Below the pieces are notes generated by a model. The model was not told the origin of the DNA. It saw only the letters and a list, made by a program, of their open reading frames with translations, and searched no databases. DNA of 64,000 nucleotides from Rhyzopertha dominica. Lineage: Eukaryota > Arthropoda > Insecta > Coleoptera > Bostrichidae. The stretch spans positions 65,715,454 to 65,779,453 of the forward strand of contig QCXZ01000137.1 in the NCBI GenBank assembly GCA_025024175.1, written 5' to 3'. The position numbers were made by a program, and so were the translations under genes. This document shows, in pieces, positions 23,851 through 35,984 of this stretch (position 1 is the stretch's first letter; each line of letters begins with the position of its first letter).

Positions 23851-24292
23851 AATAGTAAACAACAGGTAACGTATACACACTAATCGAGATTTGGTGTTTT
23901 GAAAAGGGTAAGGAATTTCCTCTATAAAGAATGACAGAAGTTTTCTAACTGGTAATAATAAAAACGTTAACAGAATTAAGGTCACAAGTAACTTTTATTT
24001 ATCATTAGAGAAATATCAAAACAGCATAAAAGTGTGTTTGATATGGGCAAGTAAATGTATATAAACTGTAAGCTTGAGGGCATTAGCGTTTTTAGTTTTC
24101 GGAAAGCATTCTGCACCACATGATTTAGCAACATGTAAGTAACTGTGTAACGTCAATAATTGTTTCAAACTTTTTAATTCGAGAATGAAACGATAGAAGT
24201 CATTTGTTGCATTGCTCGATCGTGTTTTCAATATTAAAAATTAATCCCCCACAAAAAGTAATTTGATGCCTGTGATTTATATTGATTAATAA

Positions 24293-24321
24293 TAATAAAA
24301 CACTTGGTTTTATCCTACTTC
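24293..24321 (+). repeat. Inverted repeat arm flanking a Penelope-like relic
   Basis: The reverse complement of AACACTTGGTTTTATCCTAC and its neighbours recurs at 24779-24808, with one or two mismatches, over about 30 bp. The two arms bracket the Penelope-like relic. Confidence 0.6.
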
Positions 24322-24339
24322 TAATTTTCATTTTTGGCA

Positions 24340-24387
24340 AAGCCAAATGCCAGCATTTCAACCGCCAAGCGGCCTTCTTCGGGGCTT
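24340..24387 (-). ncRNA. Hammerhead-ribozyme-like fold (degenerate)
   Basis: Read on the minus strand: stem I AAGCC/GGCTT (24387-24383 with 24344-24340); a core CCGAAGA resembling CUGANGA with the U changed to C; stem II GGCCGC-TTG-GCGGTT; then GAAA; then a short stem III ATGC/GCAT followed by UU. One extra A before stem II and one extra U at the cleavage side depart from the consensus. Penelope-like elements are known to carry hammerheads near their ends, and this one lies just 3' of a Penelope-like coding relic on the same strand. It is probably a decayed, inactive copy. Confidence 0.4.
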
Positions 24388-24482
24388 AACAAGTATAACT
24401 AAATTAAAACACTAAAAGACATTTGGACATATGGTAAACATTGATACACAGTTGCGTGGTGTGGGAAAAGAATTTGTTTAAA

Positions 24483-24764
24483 TCACATTTCTGACTTTAC
24501 TATTGCTACAAGTGGATTATTTAAGGGTGTGAGATCAGTATTTAATAGATGGCTAGAATTGCGTTTCATGTAAATGACCTCAAAGGGGTTCAAGTTGCCG
24601 CGTGTTGACGTTTTTGTGTTCTTCACGTTGGCTATATTAAATTTGTGACCTGTTTCAATATTATGTAGTGCTAGTGCAGAATTTTCTCCATTTCCATTGT
24701 TTACCTGGGAATTTTTGATCGAACAGTCATTATTTAACGTTAATTTACTGGATGCATTAACCAA
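24483..24764 (-). pseudogene. Penelope-like retroelement relic: C-terminal end of the GIY-YIG region
   Basis: The minus-strand frame contains ALALHNIETGHKFNIANVKN, then FEVIYMKRNSSHLLNTD and a stop. The pattern H-x2-ETGH followed by an E-V-I basic segment and L-N-T-D is typical of the end of Penelope-like polyproteins. Upstream the GIY-YIG core and RT are absent, so this is a 5'-truncated copy, as is usual for target-primed retroelements. The fold at 24340-24387 and the inverted repeat lie downstream. It is inactive. Confidence 0.6.
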
Positions 24765-24778
24765 CCAACCAAATAATG

Positions 24779-24808
24779 GAAGTAGGATAAAAACAAGTGT
24801 TTTATTAC
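24779..24808 (-). repeat. Inverted repeat arm flanking a Penelope-like relic
   Basis: Partner of 24293-24321. Penelope-like insertions often carry partial inverted copies of their own ends, which would explain the arrangement. Confidence 0.55.
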
Positions 24809-24829
24809 TATCATTATTATTTAATAACT

Positions 24830-26220
24830 TCCAAAAAACTCTACTATTCGTTATTTATATTGATGCCCTTGGATTGGAATATGACTTTATGTGAAATTTA
24901 TTAGTTGAAAACCCCGAAATCGGTAGCAGCACTGACGAAGTTTTTGCGTCCTATCCTTCTACTATTAGTTTATTGATGGCTTTCTCTAATGAAATCTTGC
25001 CCAAAATATGTAATTCTATTTCAAAACTTTTATAACAATCAATCTTATAATACTGGGGTTCAAAATTGCAATGCTATATATCTCCCTAAAAACCGAATAC
25101 GAAATCATTATGTTTACATGACAAAAACCGCCACAATCAATACGTCCCTCTGATTTATGGACTGCAAATGAAAATGCAGTTGATGCAGTGGAACGTTGAT
25201 GCTACACACCATAAATATAAACATCACGTCCATTAAATCGAATCACGTAAAGTTAAATGGTGCGAAATGTGGAATAAAATGGAAATAACCATAACATGAC
25301 CTCGAAAATTTTATAACGACTTTATCTATGTATGTGTGTGAAGGAAGTGGTTCAGCTGATCGTAGAATTGGCAATTATGACAACAAACAAAATGGAAAAA
25401 TCCATGTAATACTAAAATATACCATACGATTGAAATATATAGCAAGCATATTTTGGAAGCTTAATAAGAACCAGAGAATGTCTTTCTAGTGTTGAACTAG
25501 TAACACATTGTGAATTAAACGGTAATTTTAACGCGTTGGAAATGCAGCTCTATATGTCTTATAGTATAGTTTAATAGTAAGAATACCTATAATATAACGT
25601 TATAAGCTTATTTTCCCAAACATGTACAATAACCTATTTACACGAAAACAATTACGAAAGTTGCACAATGTCAACAACTATTAGAACAACCCAAAATCTG
25701 TGAATTCAATTCAGCACTAAATTGCAGGTAACGAAATAACATATTCATACACAGTTCACTAATTTTACAGTCCTCTTGGCAAGTTAAATATTTCTAAAAG
25801 AGTAATTTCGCGAAATGTTTGCTGATGAAGAAGTATACTAATCAAAGAAATATGCATTGCAAAGCTTTATAAAGACAAGCCTTAAGTCCCCAAGAAAGTG
25901 GAATTAACTGAGAAGAAAAATTATTTCCAAGGGTAACAGAAGGTTCTGCATTTATTAATGTCCAGCAGTATGTAATTGTCCATACACCATTCTTTTTGTA
26001 CAAGGGGCACTAGAAAAGAAATCTACCTACAAGAAATCATAAAAGAAGCAACTATTATGAACCAACTTAATTTGCCAAGTATAGGAATATCATCTACCTG
26101 AACCACTAGTTTAAAAAAAAAATTGGTAATCCGACATTTTAGTTATGTAGCATCACAAAGCTTCTAGTTGCCCTGTATTGAAACTATGCATATAGTTGGT
26201 CTTCATAGTAAAAGATTGAT
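24830..26220. other. AT-rich sequence, nothing recognised
   Basis: No ORF of interest and no repeats seen by eye. Confidence 0.4.
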
Positions 26221-26225
26221 CCAAA

Positions 26226-26680
26226 CAGTTGCGTTGGAGGCGCGAAGACATCGAAGATGATCCCATAAATGGAGGACAAGCAACAAATGCCAAAATGATT
26301 CAAAAGGTTGAAGTCATGATATTCCAAGATCATCGCGGCAAGGTCCCCGCCTTAAGTTATGCACTACGAATATCTGAATCTAGGGTAATAACTTTTCTTG
26401 ATGAGAACTTGTGCACGAATAAGGTATCAGCAAGGTGATACAAAAGCTGTTCAGACTGCAGATTTTTGTGTAGTTTTGAAGCTCTGAATAAATATTCTGG
26501 TTTTTTTTGCATACAGGTGCTTCACTGGAATCCCGACACAAAGGCAGAATTCAAGCAGTGGGTTCACAGGTTTTTACCCGCAAGAAAACAAACGTACACG
26601 AGCATGTGCTGAAAATTGATGGAAGCTATATATCAGGAGAACGTAAAAGCATATGAGAAAATTTAACGAAATATAATATA
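26226..26680 (+). pseudogene. Decayed mariner-family transposase
   Basis: The frame from 26229 reads RWRREDIEDDPINGGQATNA, then ALRISESRVI and ENLCTNKVSAR. This follows the mariner N-terminus (an R-x-D-x-E-D-D-P ... G ... S/T linker, then the second helix-turn-helix ending before K-V-x-A-R-W). A stop follows at 26436. A later fragment near 26517 reads HWNPDTKAEFKQWVHRF, like the mariner segment after the first catalytic Asp. Most of the catalytic core is missing, and no terminal repeats were found. Confidence 0.6.
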
Positions 26681-26924
26681 TGCGTAAAGCAATTGATAAA
26701 AAACGAAACAGCTTTTTTAATAGTAAAGTGTCGCTGATGCAAAACAACGCTATACTCCGCATCAGACCAATAATTATGCAAGAACGCAAAATTATAGAGT
26801 TAGGTCACACTGCCTACAAGCCCGAACTAGCCCAGAGGACGCCGTTGCATATTGTAAAGAAACATGTTTTACAAGGGTAAAAGTTTGTTGAAAGAAAAAT
26901 ATAATATAGTTAGGCAGAGTTTTT

Positions 26925-27460
26925 ATTTGCTAGCGACTCACGTAGTGATGAAAAATTGACACTAGAACGCATAATTATAATTTTCTTAGATCGTCAAAGA
27001 AAAATACATAGCTTGAGTCCAGGGTACTACATACATCATTAATAAATACAAGTGAGGAATAAAATGGGAGGCAAGAGAGAGCCCTGGGAGACTCCAAATG
27101 GAATGTCGAATGGCTCAGAAAATCAAAAAATCTAGATTACCAATGGTTTGAAAAATCTGAATACCCGAAGTATGCATCAACACCTTCCCCGGTGGCAGCA
27201 GACAAAAAGCCTTAACTGACAATTCACTTCACGGTCCTTGGTGGAACGTTTTATATAAATAAAATAGAAGCTTGTGTAAACACATGGACTAATCTTGCAG
27301 AAACCCAAGTTGCATCTCGTTGATGATACTGGAAATATGGCATAGCCTCAAACATCTTAGGGACTGTAGAAAAAATCGAGACAGGTATGTAATTTCCAAA
27401 AAAACTCTTGAAGATTTGTTTTTACACAGGGTTGGTACTTGATGGTTGTCATATATCAAA
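26925..27460 (-). pseudogene. LINE (non-LTR retrotransposon) reverse transcriptase relic
   Basis: On the minus strand, from high to low coordinate, recognisable RT blocks appear in order. NYIPVSIFSTVPKMFEA (compare the NYRPISLL block) is at about 27390-27340. VDAYFGYSDFSNHW (the DFSKAFD block, domain A) follows. GVSQGSLLPPILF (the GVPQGSVLGPLLF block) is at about 27095-27060. YVFFFDDL, a degenerate F/YADD active site, is at about 27006-26985. Frames shift and stops occur, so it is inactive. The block wording fits Jockey/CR1-like LINEs, but the clade is not resolved. Confidence 0.65.
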
Positions 27461-27839
27461 CAACCAAGTAAGACTGTTGACTCCAGGCAGCAGCCAAAAG
27501 TAAGTCTAGACTCATATCAAAAGTGAGATCGAGACTGACCAGATGATCATCAGCTGTTATGAGATCAGACGTCGAATTTCACTGTTTTTTGGTATAGTTC
27601 AGTATGAGTCAGGTTTGCATAAGTTTGTTTTTAAATTATCATAATATGAAAAGGATGCAATTATCCTATCCAAGAATCCGATGCCATTTACTGGATTCAA
27701 ATTGCTGTTGCGTAGCCACTAAGTCAAATACCAGAATACACTCTCACATCAAATTAATTATTAAAGAATTCGGACCAACCGAGGCCATCCTGAAAATGTT
27801 TGCTAGTCGGTCGAGCAGAAACAATCGATAGTTCGATAC

Positions 27840-28360
27840 AGGCAAAGACATGACAGTGATGCGGAGTTCGCGGTGGAAAGAAAATTTAAATAATTGCAGA
27901 CCAAACAGCCTGCCGGCTTCTTTCGTGGTTAATCCTGAATTTTACAAATTAGACTGCGCTGTCTTTGCTGGGAAACTTTTTCCATCCCCGGTCCTGCTTA
28001 TAAGTTATTTAATAAACGACATTCCCCCCAAGTTTTACGCTAGAAACTTTATCAAGCCGTTCAGTTACCGTCAATTTGATAAGGAAATTTTATTGAAATT
28101 CCTTTCTAAAAGCATATGCTCCTCACACACGCATTGTTTAGAATTCCTCCGCTGTCCTGCTACACATACGAGTTCAGAATTCGCTCGGACTGTTTGCTGG
28201 TTAAGAAAGCAAATTACACGTGCACTGCAGTAGACACCGCAATTTGCAATGGCACAGAGGCGGAATTGCATCAATTCCTGTTTTATGGGGTCGGGGTGAT
28301 CGAAGTGAATTTTCGCTGCAGTACAACACGAACAATTAGATTTGAATTATCCTAAACCCC
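27840..28360. other. GC-richer island with a 127-codon frame
   Basis: A plus-strand frame, 27850-28233, is open for 127 codons, with an overlapping frame on each strand. The hypothetical product is not recognised, has no clear domain and lacks splice context. I treat the segment as a candidate conserved non-coding element and do not annotate a gene. Confidence 0.3.
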
Positions 28361-28364
28361 GACG

Positions 28365-30015
28365 GTGACGATCACGCAGCGTATAGGTTTACAACTACTC
28401 GTAAAACTTGATGCGCAGCAGTAAAACAAAATAGCCAATTTACCACTGTTATACTGCCGAGAATTTCAAACTTGTAATTTACTTTTTTACTGCCACTGGA
28501 TGCGTCCATACAGAGGGTGTCGCGAAAATACAAGACCGCCAATCCATGCTTTACGAGGATCATACGATGAGTTAACCTCAAAATGGAACGGCACCAGAAT
28601 TCAAATGAACTTTTTACACAACAACCTGTCGCCTTTAACAAAACTGGACGTAACAACCGTATAATTTATAATAGAACCAAAGGAATTTTTAGCTTTCGGA
28701 CTGTAATTAAACGCTAACAAAGCATGAAGAGATAAACGCTGTTTAAATAGGCCTCTATATTGAGACGTTTTAAAAACACCGACTGCAAAAAACTATATAC
28801 AGTTTTGGATGATTCGAACATGCCGTTTGGCTCGTTTGGTAATTTGCGTCTGGAATTCGATAAATAGGATAACCACTTCACGCTACAATACGATTTATAA
28901 TTACCGATACGTTCGTAACCACTAAAAGACCTGATAGTGCAACTAAAGTTTACAACCTTGGACACACAATAGGAAATATTTTCTACTTATTTATCTTAGA
29001 GAATCAATTAAAATTATTATATTATTTATTTAATATTCATAATGCAATTTAAATTAATTCTACTGTCAATAACCTGCGTTTTAAAATATATTTACTGCAT
29101 CAGAAAAACAAATTAGTGATCATCCATCTTTATTCAGGTAAGTATGTATGGATCTATTATTTAGGAGATGCTTGGTTTTTTTCTATTGCTATATTTACAC
29201 TACTCCGTGATAAATAAATGGCGCAAAATAAACAGCAAATAGAGAAACCTACTATCAGAAATCCGCAGTGGCATTGCACCGAACTATTAGAACATAAATA
29301 GAGTGACAACTCTAAAAAATAAAACAGGGGGGCATATATACGTCACCAGAACAGCTAAAGAACATTCTGTATAATATTTATGATATAAATTTAATGCACC
29401 ACATTCGAGAGCTAGATGATTGTAGCAAAACGCATTATTTGTTGGCTGTTGTAATTATAAACTAATTTTTCACATTTTGAAAGACTTGAAGTTAGCACCC
29501 TTGTTTATAACACATTCTACACTGGTGCTAATGTTTTAAAAACTAAAAAAAATAATTGATTTAGTTGATAAAATTTTAATTAATAAATGGCTTGGAAGCT
29601 TTTGAGCTAACGGCCATTTTCAAATATTATTTAACTATTCTGTGCTCATATATGCAGTATTTAGTCCACTTCCCTTATTTTTGCAGGCGTTGTAAATTTT
29701 AATTGTAAAAATTGCCGGCCTGGGTTAACTTAAAATTTCAGTAGTTTCAATGGTGGTTTGGACGTGTTAGTTTCTTTTTGGGTACTTACCAAATGTTTTT
29801 CTGTTACGCTTAATAGATTCGAAGTAAAAGTGTTACAGGTAAACCAAAATGTTGAAGACAAAATCATTATTTACCACCCAAATGCAATGTGGCAACCAAA
29901 AAGAAACCATTTAAAATAGGATTAAAGAACACATTGTGAGTATAAACTCAAATAAAGTAGAATTTGCTGACCACTGCATTAAAGATAATCATTATTTATG
30001 AAAAATTAAATTTTG
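28365..30015. other. AT-rich sequence, nothing recognised
   Basis: Short overlapping frames only (for example 28372-28656 and 28714-28965 on the minus strand). No motif or repeat identified. Confidence 0.4.
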
Positions 30016-30019
30016 TTGG

Positions 30020-30335
30020 GCATTTTGAAACTTAAAAACAAAACATCGGAGAAAACGTTTAATAAATACGTAAACAGAAATTCCCACGTCCAATACGGCC
30101 TGGAATTATAAAGGCAACCTTCAAACCTAGGTCAGAAAAATCTACCACTAGATTTTACAACCCCTGTAAAAATAACCAAAGTGGACAGAACCCAGCATAT
30201 CAGAGTTCAGTACAGGGTTTCATGTTCTTTGAAAATGACCATTAGGTGGAAAGGATAGTCAGAGCTATCTGATAAAACGTAAAGCACAGCATATTGAAAC
30301 AATCAGCAGCAGCATGTTTCCAAGTTATTTATTAA
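30020..30335. repeat. Copy B of the unidentified dispersed repeat (partner at 9.5-9.8 kb)
   Basis: Same orientation and same block order as 9470-9770. The similarity fades on both sides. See the entry at 9470. Confidence 0.6.
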
Positions 30336-30339
30336 TTAA

Positions 30340-31370
30340 TCCAAAGTATTTAACAATGAAAGCCCCTTCGAGACCAACTGATTACATTTAACATACATTA
30401 CGCCTTCCAAACTAGAACCAAAATCACACAAGTATGTTGAAGTAACATGAGACTCTAGACCTATGCTGTCATATATGAAAGTTGTATTCAGTGTGTCCAA
30501 ATTCAGCCTAAAATTCTGTGTCATACTGCGAAAGCTAAAGCTGGATCAGATTTAAAATATAGCTATATATGTAAAAACCAGAAAGTACCTATTACAAGTA
30601 ATGCGAAGGCGAGGTTTGGTCGCTCAATTGTTGCAAATACTAATGCAAAGGACATTCATTTGTTGTTTAAATGCGATGAATTTGTGAAGATAGAATATTT
30701 TTTCTTATGACCAAAAAGTAAAGTCTGAATAATGTATAGCAAATATGTGGCTGAAAACATCACACAATAACGGTATTACACTATTTAATACAAAAAAATA
30801 GTTACAGAGAAATGGCAAATATTGAGCAATTATTCCTACTTTTCTCATCTGGATACTCATTTTCTTTATCCACTCAAAGTGTTTTCGCAATCTGGATATA
30901 CTTCTGAGGGTTAAATTTCTAGCTTCCACTTCAGCCTTCTTGATTAGGGTATATTTTATTAAGCTTATTAAGCAACTAAACCATGCGGTGTGAGTTTCTT
31001 ACCATCAGAGGGTAACCTCTGAAGGCTCTAACTGCGGTTCTCACATACCTAGAGTACTACAATAATTATTTCTTCTGGCCAAATACAAAGACATATATAG
31101 TAGTAACCTCCGCCAGCAAAACGTTAGTAAACCACCAGGCAAAGGAAGTAAATTAAGGTTGAACTACTATCACCCATAAATGACCTGAAGAACCATGTTC
31201 AACACTTCCGACGTCATTTTAATACAACCTTATAACAACGATACCTATATGTACTGTGCTTGCTCATACTTTACACCTGTATTTACGTACACGCAATTCT
31301 AGGAAGCTACCGACTACTGCACCTGTAAAATGAGTATGATTAATAGCAATGTCCACGTTTAAAAGTGTGT
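30340..31370. other. AT-rich sequence, nothing recognised
   Basis: No coding or repeat signal that I can support. Confidence 0.4.
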
Positions 31371-31800
31371 TCACCTTAGCTACATGTCAATCTGCATGCC
31401 TAACAAACACAACTTTTTTTGTGCGCTGAATACCGCGAATTAAGCTCTTTGTGCTGCTGTCCACTGTGTGACAGCGGAGATGGTTGGACGTAATTGCTCC
31501 GATGATCCGCCGATTATTACTTTCGCGTCTGTGTGACCATCGGCATGGGATACTCCATGAATCGAACGGCTTATCGAGATTAGTATGCAGGCCGGGGTGG
31601 TAGCATATTGGTGTGCTGAAACGATAGAACGTCCACTGGCGAATTAGCCCCCCACGTGGGCACGCATAATCCGTCAGCATGCACTGACTGACGGATACGA
31701 CTTTTTGTGTAATTAGCGTGTGCCCTTCATGCACCATTAGAGAAGGTGAGGAGAATTCTCGTTAAAGCGACCTTCGCTTGCTTGCAAGAATTTGCCGATG
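31370..31800. other. GC-richer island with a 116-codon minus-strand frame
   Basis: The frame 31737-31387 on the minus strand is open for 116 codons, which in this composition is not strong evidence. The hypothetical product is rich in R, S and H and has no recognisable domain. A homeodomain-like TAATTA-containing block (near 31710) and CACGTGGG (near 31652) are compatible with a regulatory element. Confidence 0.3.
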
Positions 31801-31804
31801 ATGA

Positions 31805-33755
31805 CTATAGCTGACATAAAAAGAGTGTGAATTAAAACTATTCTAATTAGCTTCTGTAAATCTAGAACTGACTAAATATAACAGTAAAGGGGCGATTTTA
31901 CTAAAAAAACATATTTTATAATTAGGAAATAAAATGTTACACAGAATTGAATAAAACCAAACGACATCAAGAGATGACGTATGTATAACATGTTTTCAAA
32001 AATAATTAAAAAGACCCAAAAATAATTTACTTAAATTGTTAACTAAAACAATTTAGACCTACATCAAACCACACACCGCTTTCTAACAGTGACTGGGCGA
32101 TATAGCTCGCCTAATCCATAAATATGGGATTCACACATCAGTATAATAGCCAGTAACTAGCAAATTGCATTATCTATCCTTTCTTTATCTGATTAGCAAC
32201 ACAAAGATCACATATAAATACTTACACGAGTTGTAGTCTGTTTTTATTTCACCTAACTACAATTTTATGAGGGGATTGAACAGTTGTGTTGTGGATTGTG
32301 TCGAGCATAAATGCAATGCAAAATGTCATACTGAAGGAGATACATACGTTCAGTGAAACCAAATTTTATTAATTTAATTTATGGTTAAACAAAATACCGA
32401 TACATGTCACATGTAACCATCCTATGAAGGGTGGAGTTAAGAAGGCTGAATATGAAAGTATAGGGTTACAACCAAAAAACGCTGAATAATGCATCAGTTT
32501 CCAAAGTCAAGATCTTTAACAACTGGCAAAGGTATATCCATACTTACAAATAGAAATAAAGACAACACTATTCTGTCTGGTTGTGTTAGCAACATCAATT
32601 TCGTATCAGAGTAAGACAGGTGTTATATTGATGGAACATTCAAATTCTTATCTTTCATGAAATTCGCAATGGACGTTATACTCCATTAATTATTTGCTTT
32701 TTGCCGAATAAATTACTGTCTACTTACACGACAGCAAAAATCTAATAAATAGCGCAAAAAGCCAGGGAAAACACTAACTTGACTTTGAAATAACTATTCG
32801 TGGTGCACATCAATATGATTTAGCATAAACTTGATATACAAAAATTTAAACTTTAGATTTCGGTTCTTTACTTTGAAAGAAACAAATAAAAATGGCTAAC
32901 GACTTATTGGCTTATCCTGCCTTCCTCCCGAACGAATCAGTGAAGGCTACTTAAAATTGGTTACCTGATGGATTAACGAACCGTTCACATTTCCTCCAAA
33001 CATAAGGGCATAAAATTTTTGCCACTAACCACCAATCACAAATCTTTGTACGTTCGCTTTTCTGATGAATTCACATCCAAACATTCACATAATAATAACA
33101 AATTAGTTAAGATATCAAACGTTTGTATATAGAAAAATCAAACTACTAGCCAAAAACGAAGACTAAATGGTTAACTAACAAAACTGTAAGTGAACATGAC
33201 TTCTTAAAGGTTCGGTCTTTCGGGTATAAAATTAATTAAAGGTTGCTAAGGGTTTATTTTAAATGTAATGTGTATGTGTTTATATATAAGTACGATAATG
33301 TATGATCAATTTATATACTGTGTTTTTGCTAATCCTACATATATAAAAAGATGCTTATAATTAACAAATATTGCACCAAAATCACAGCCATCTAGATATA
33401 ACCATAATTAGGAGCATTTAAATTGAGTTTATGGGCATACCTTTATATTCCTAATAAAATCTTCATTAAACCTCTCCTTTTTAGATCAGCCATTTTTCTT
33501 ATTTTCTTCATTTTCATTTCATTATTATTCTTATTTCATATTTCTCTACTTATTTAACTTTAACTGTTTTATTTTATATTTTCTCCCTAATTCGCATATT
33601 TAAGAATGCGCATTTCTTAAAATAAAACCTTTCAGAACGCTTGGAGGTCAAATGTTTATTAAGCAGTCAATAGTCAAAACAATCAAATTATCTGTCTGCA
33701 TTCACATGATATAATTTGGTAGTGCACTATGAATTTTTATCAATTTAAATTTAAA
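31805..33755. other. AT-rich sequence, nothing recognised
   Basis: Pyrimidine-rich tract near 33470-33580 on the plus strand. No ORF of note. Confidence 0.4.
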
Positions 33756-33764
33756 AAAAAATAG

Positions 33765-34230
33765 GTGTGCACACAAGTTTCCGCTAGCTTCCAGACACTC
33801 AATCGATGATCCAGTTCCAACAAATTTTGCACATGGGCCACATTTTCTTCAATATTGGATGACGAAGGATCTCCACATTGGGGTTCATCGGCTACCTCAT
33901 CCCAACCCTCCTTGAACATTGTCAATTATTTCGAGATTCGAGAATACGAAACAACAGAGTCCTCGTAAGCTTTCTTAGTCATTGCGTAGGTGTCGGCAAG
34001 ATTTTTGTATAGTTTTATACAAAATTTGGTGGCGTGTCGTTGTTCGAGTGACTCCTCCATCGCACGTCATCATGACACAGGTAAAATGGGATACACCAAA
34101 ACAACGATCCTGACGCTCCCAGAACTGTTGAATAGCTGAAGCTTTCCTCTACCTAACCCTACCGGTCTGAACGCCCTATTACTAGTAGTAGCGTAGAAAA
34201 ACAATTGCCTTACTTACCGGACACACCCTG
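33765..34230 (-). pseudogene. 5' part of a mariner element with a nonsense-mutated transposase
   Basis: The element end is at 34230, next to TA (34231-34232). On the minus strand it reads CAGGGTGTGTCCGGTAAG. About 170 bp inside, the frame starts at ATG (34060-34058) and reads KFCIKLYKNLADTYAMTKKA, then SRISK, a TAA, then in the same frame FKEGWDEVADEPQ, NIEENVAHVQNLL and LDHRLSVWKLAE. This is the mariner N-terminal DNA-binding domain with an in-frame stop where a tryptophan or similar codon is expected. Similarity ends near 33780. The catalytic domain and the other end are missing. Confidence 0.75.
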
Positions 34231-34239
34231 TATGGTTCT

Positions 34240-34990
34240 ATTAGAGATATCTGAGTTCAGAGTTGATTAAATATAATAAGCAATTATGGCCACCCTATAT
34301 ATCCAACAAAATACGAAATTACCTATAAATTGCATATTAGTAACCCTTTCTGGAAGCCAAATATTATTCTTCAGTGTTTGCTGAATTTAAAGTTGCTGAA
34401 CTTTAAAGTAATGTATACAGATATCATTTTTTGATATATCTCTGGATATGACCTGGAACAAACCTTGAATTTATCGTAAAATCTAAAAATATTAAAGATG
34501 CTCAATATAAGAAAGCTACTGGCTACTTCTGGTATAATCTGAAGTTGTAGCAGTATGAAAATATGTTAGCTTTAGTGGCACTGGTTTGAATTATTTATTG
34601 TGCCAAGTTCCAAAACGTTTCAATTTTTATTTTGACATATCACTAAATAAAAATTTTCGTTGGACATCCTGCATAAGAAATAACAATAAGTAATGATAGA
34701 AGCGAAAAAATACATCTACTAGCTTATCATCATCAAGTATATAGAGGTTTACTGAATTTTCGTAATTTCACTGGTTGACTGACTGTGCCAGAAGATTTTT
34801 AAGTGCTGAATCGCCTAAGTTTATTATTTAATAAGAATTAGTTAACCACAGGCCCTGTGTCGAAATCAAAGTGTGTACTTTCAAGGAAGAATTTCAAGGA
34901 ATCATTATAGCGCTTAATAGTGTTATTTAAGAATTCAAGATTCCAATGGAATATCTTCTCAAATCACAGTCGCAATCTTGAGTAGAACAG
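34240..34990. other. AT-rich sequence with two possible orphan transposon ends
   Basis: CCACCCTATA near 34295 and GGACATCCTGCA near 34664 look like right ends of mariner-type elements (compare ACACACCCTGTA at 34230). No matching left ends were seen. Confidence 0.2.
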
Positions 34991-34994
34991 AAAG

Positions 34995-35665
34995 TAAAAC
35001 TTCAAGCCATTTTTGGAGTCCTCGGCCTGTGATAGTTTTCCCATTAGGCATGTGTGCAATGTCTGAGCACAATGCCGATCGAAACTCATTACCGAACTAT
35101 AATACCCACTCGACATCGCCGTTCTCAACGCCGCCGTGTGTTTCCTCGAAACGAGTGTGTGAGTAACTGTGATCCGGGCGCAAGAACCCGTCCGCGAAGA
35201 AAAAAAATTAAAATGCAATACTAAAATAAATCGTCATGGTTCATTCTAAAGCCATTTGCCTGCGGTTTTCTAAAGAGAAAAAGTAAATGCACGGAATGAA
35301 TCAGTCACGTGTCAAGCTTGAAACGCCCGCTGGCTCGCTCGATCATTTATAAATTAAATGGCGCAAAGTGTAAAACGGCGCAAAAAATGGATTAACATCG
35401 TCAGGACGTAACTAGGCGGTAATGAGGAGGGATGTGTATTCCCCATGCATTGTTTAGAAGGTCACGCGTCGTTCATCATGAATGTGAATAAGAACGGGCA
35501 AACAGCCCGAGGTACCTAACTCTTTTTCGCTTTCATTAAGTGAAGTCACGGTGCGTACCTTTACAGGCGTTTAGTCGCTTCTTCCAAAAGGCAGGAACCG
35601 ACACATAAGCTAAAGACTAAACACCGTACATAAATTACTTTTCTACACAATATAAAAAGGCTTCA
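34995..35665. other. GC-richer island, candidate enhancer
   Basis: TE-free and non-coding by eye. Contains TTTATAAATTAAATGG (near 35347), GGATTAACAT (near 35390) and TCACGTGTCA (near 35307), which resemble homeodomain and E-box sites. This is composition and motif evidence only. Confidence 0.35.
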
Positions 35666-35984
35666 CGTGAATACATCTAATCGGACACGTGACAGTGTCT
35701 TTTCTGTGACAATGACAAAAACACGATTCGTCGCACAACACTTTAAAATTGATTTTATTTGCCGTTATGGAACAAACATTTGTGTTATATACTACCGTTC
35801 TACTCAGCGCCTTACGTCACTCTGCTTTGACCTCATACATCTATATATGGAAAACTACTCTAAATAACTAATCTGAAAGGAGTATTTTCTACATTAGATG
35901 TTCATACTCGTCACGGTTTTCAATTGTCACACATTTTAAATTTTTCTGAGATTGCCAAATAGCTTTACAACCCCAAGTATTCAA

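Noticed and set aside
27850..28233. 127-codon plus-strand frame as a gene
   Set aside because: No recognisable domain or splice context, with overlapping frames on both strands in a GC-richer island. Length alone is not evidence in this composition.
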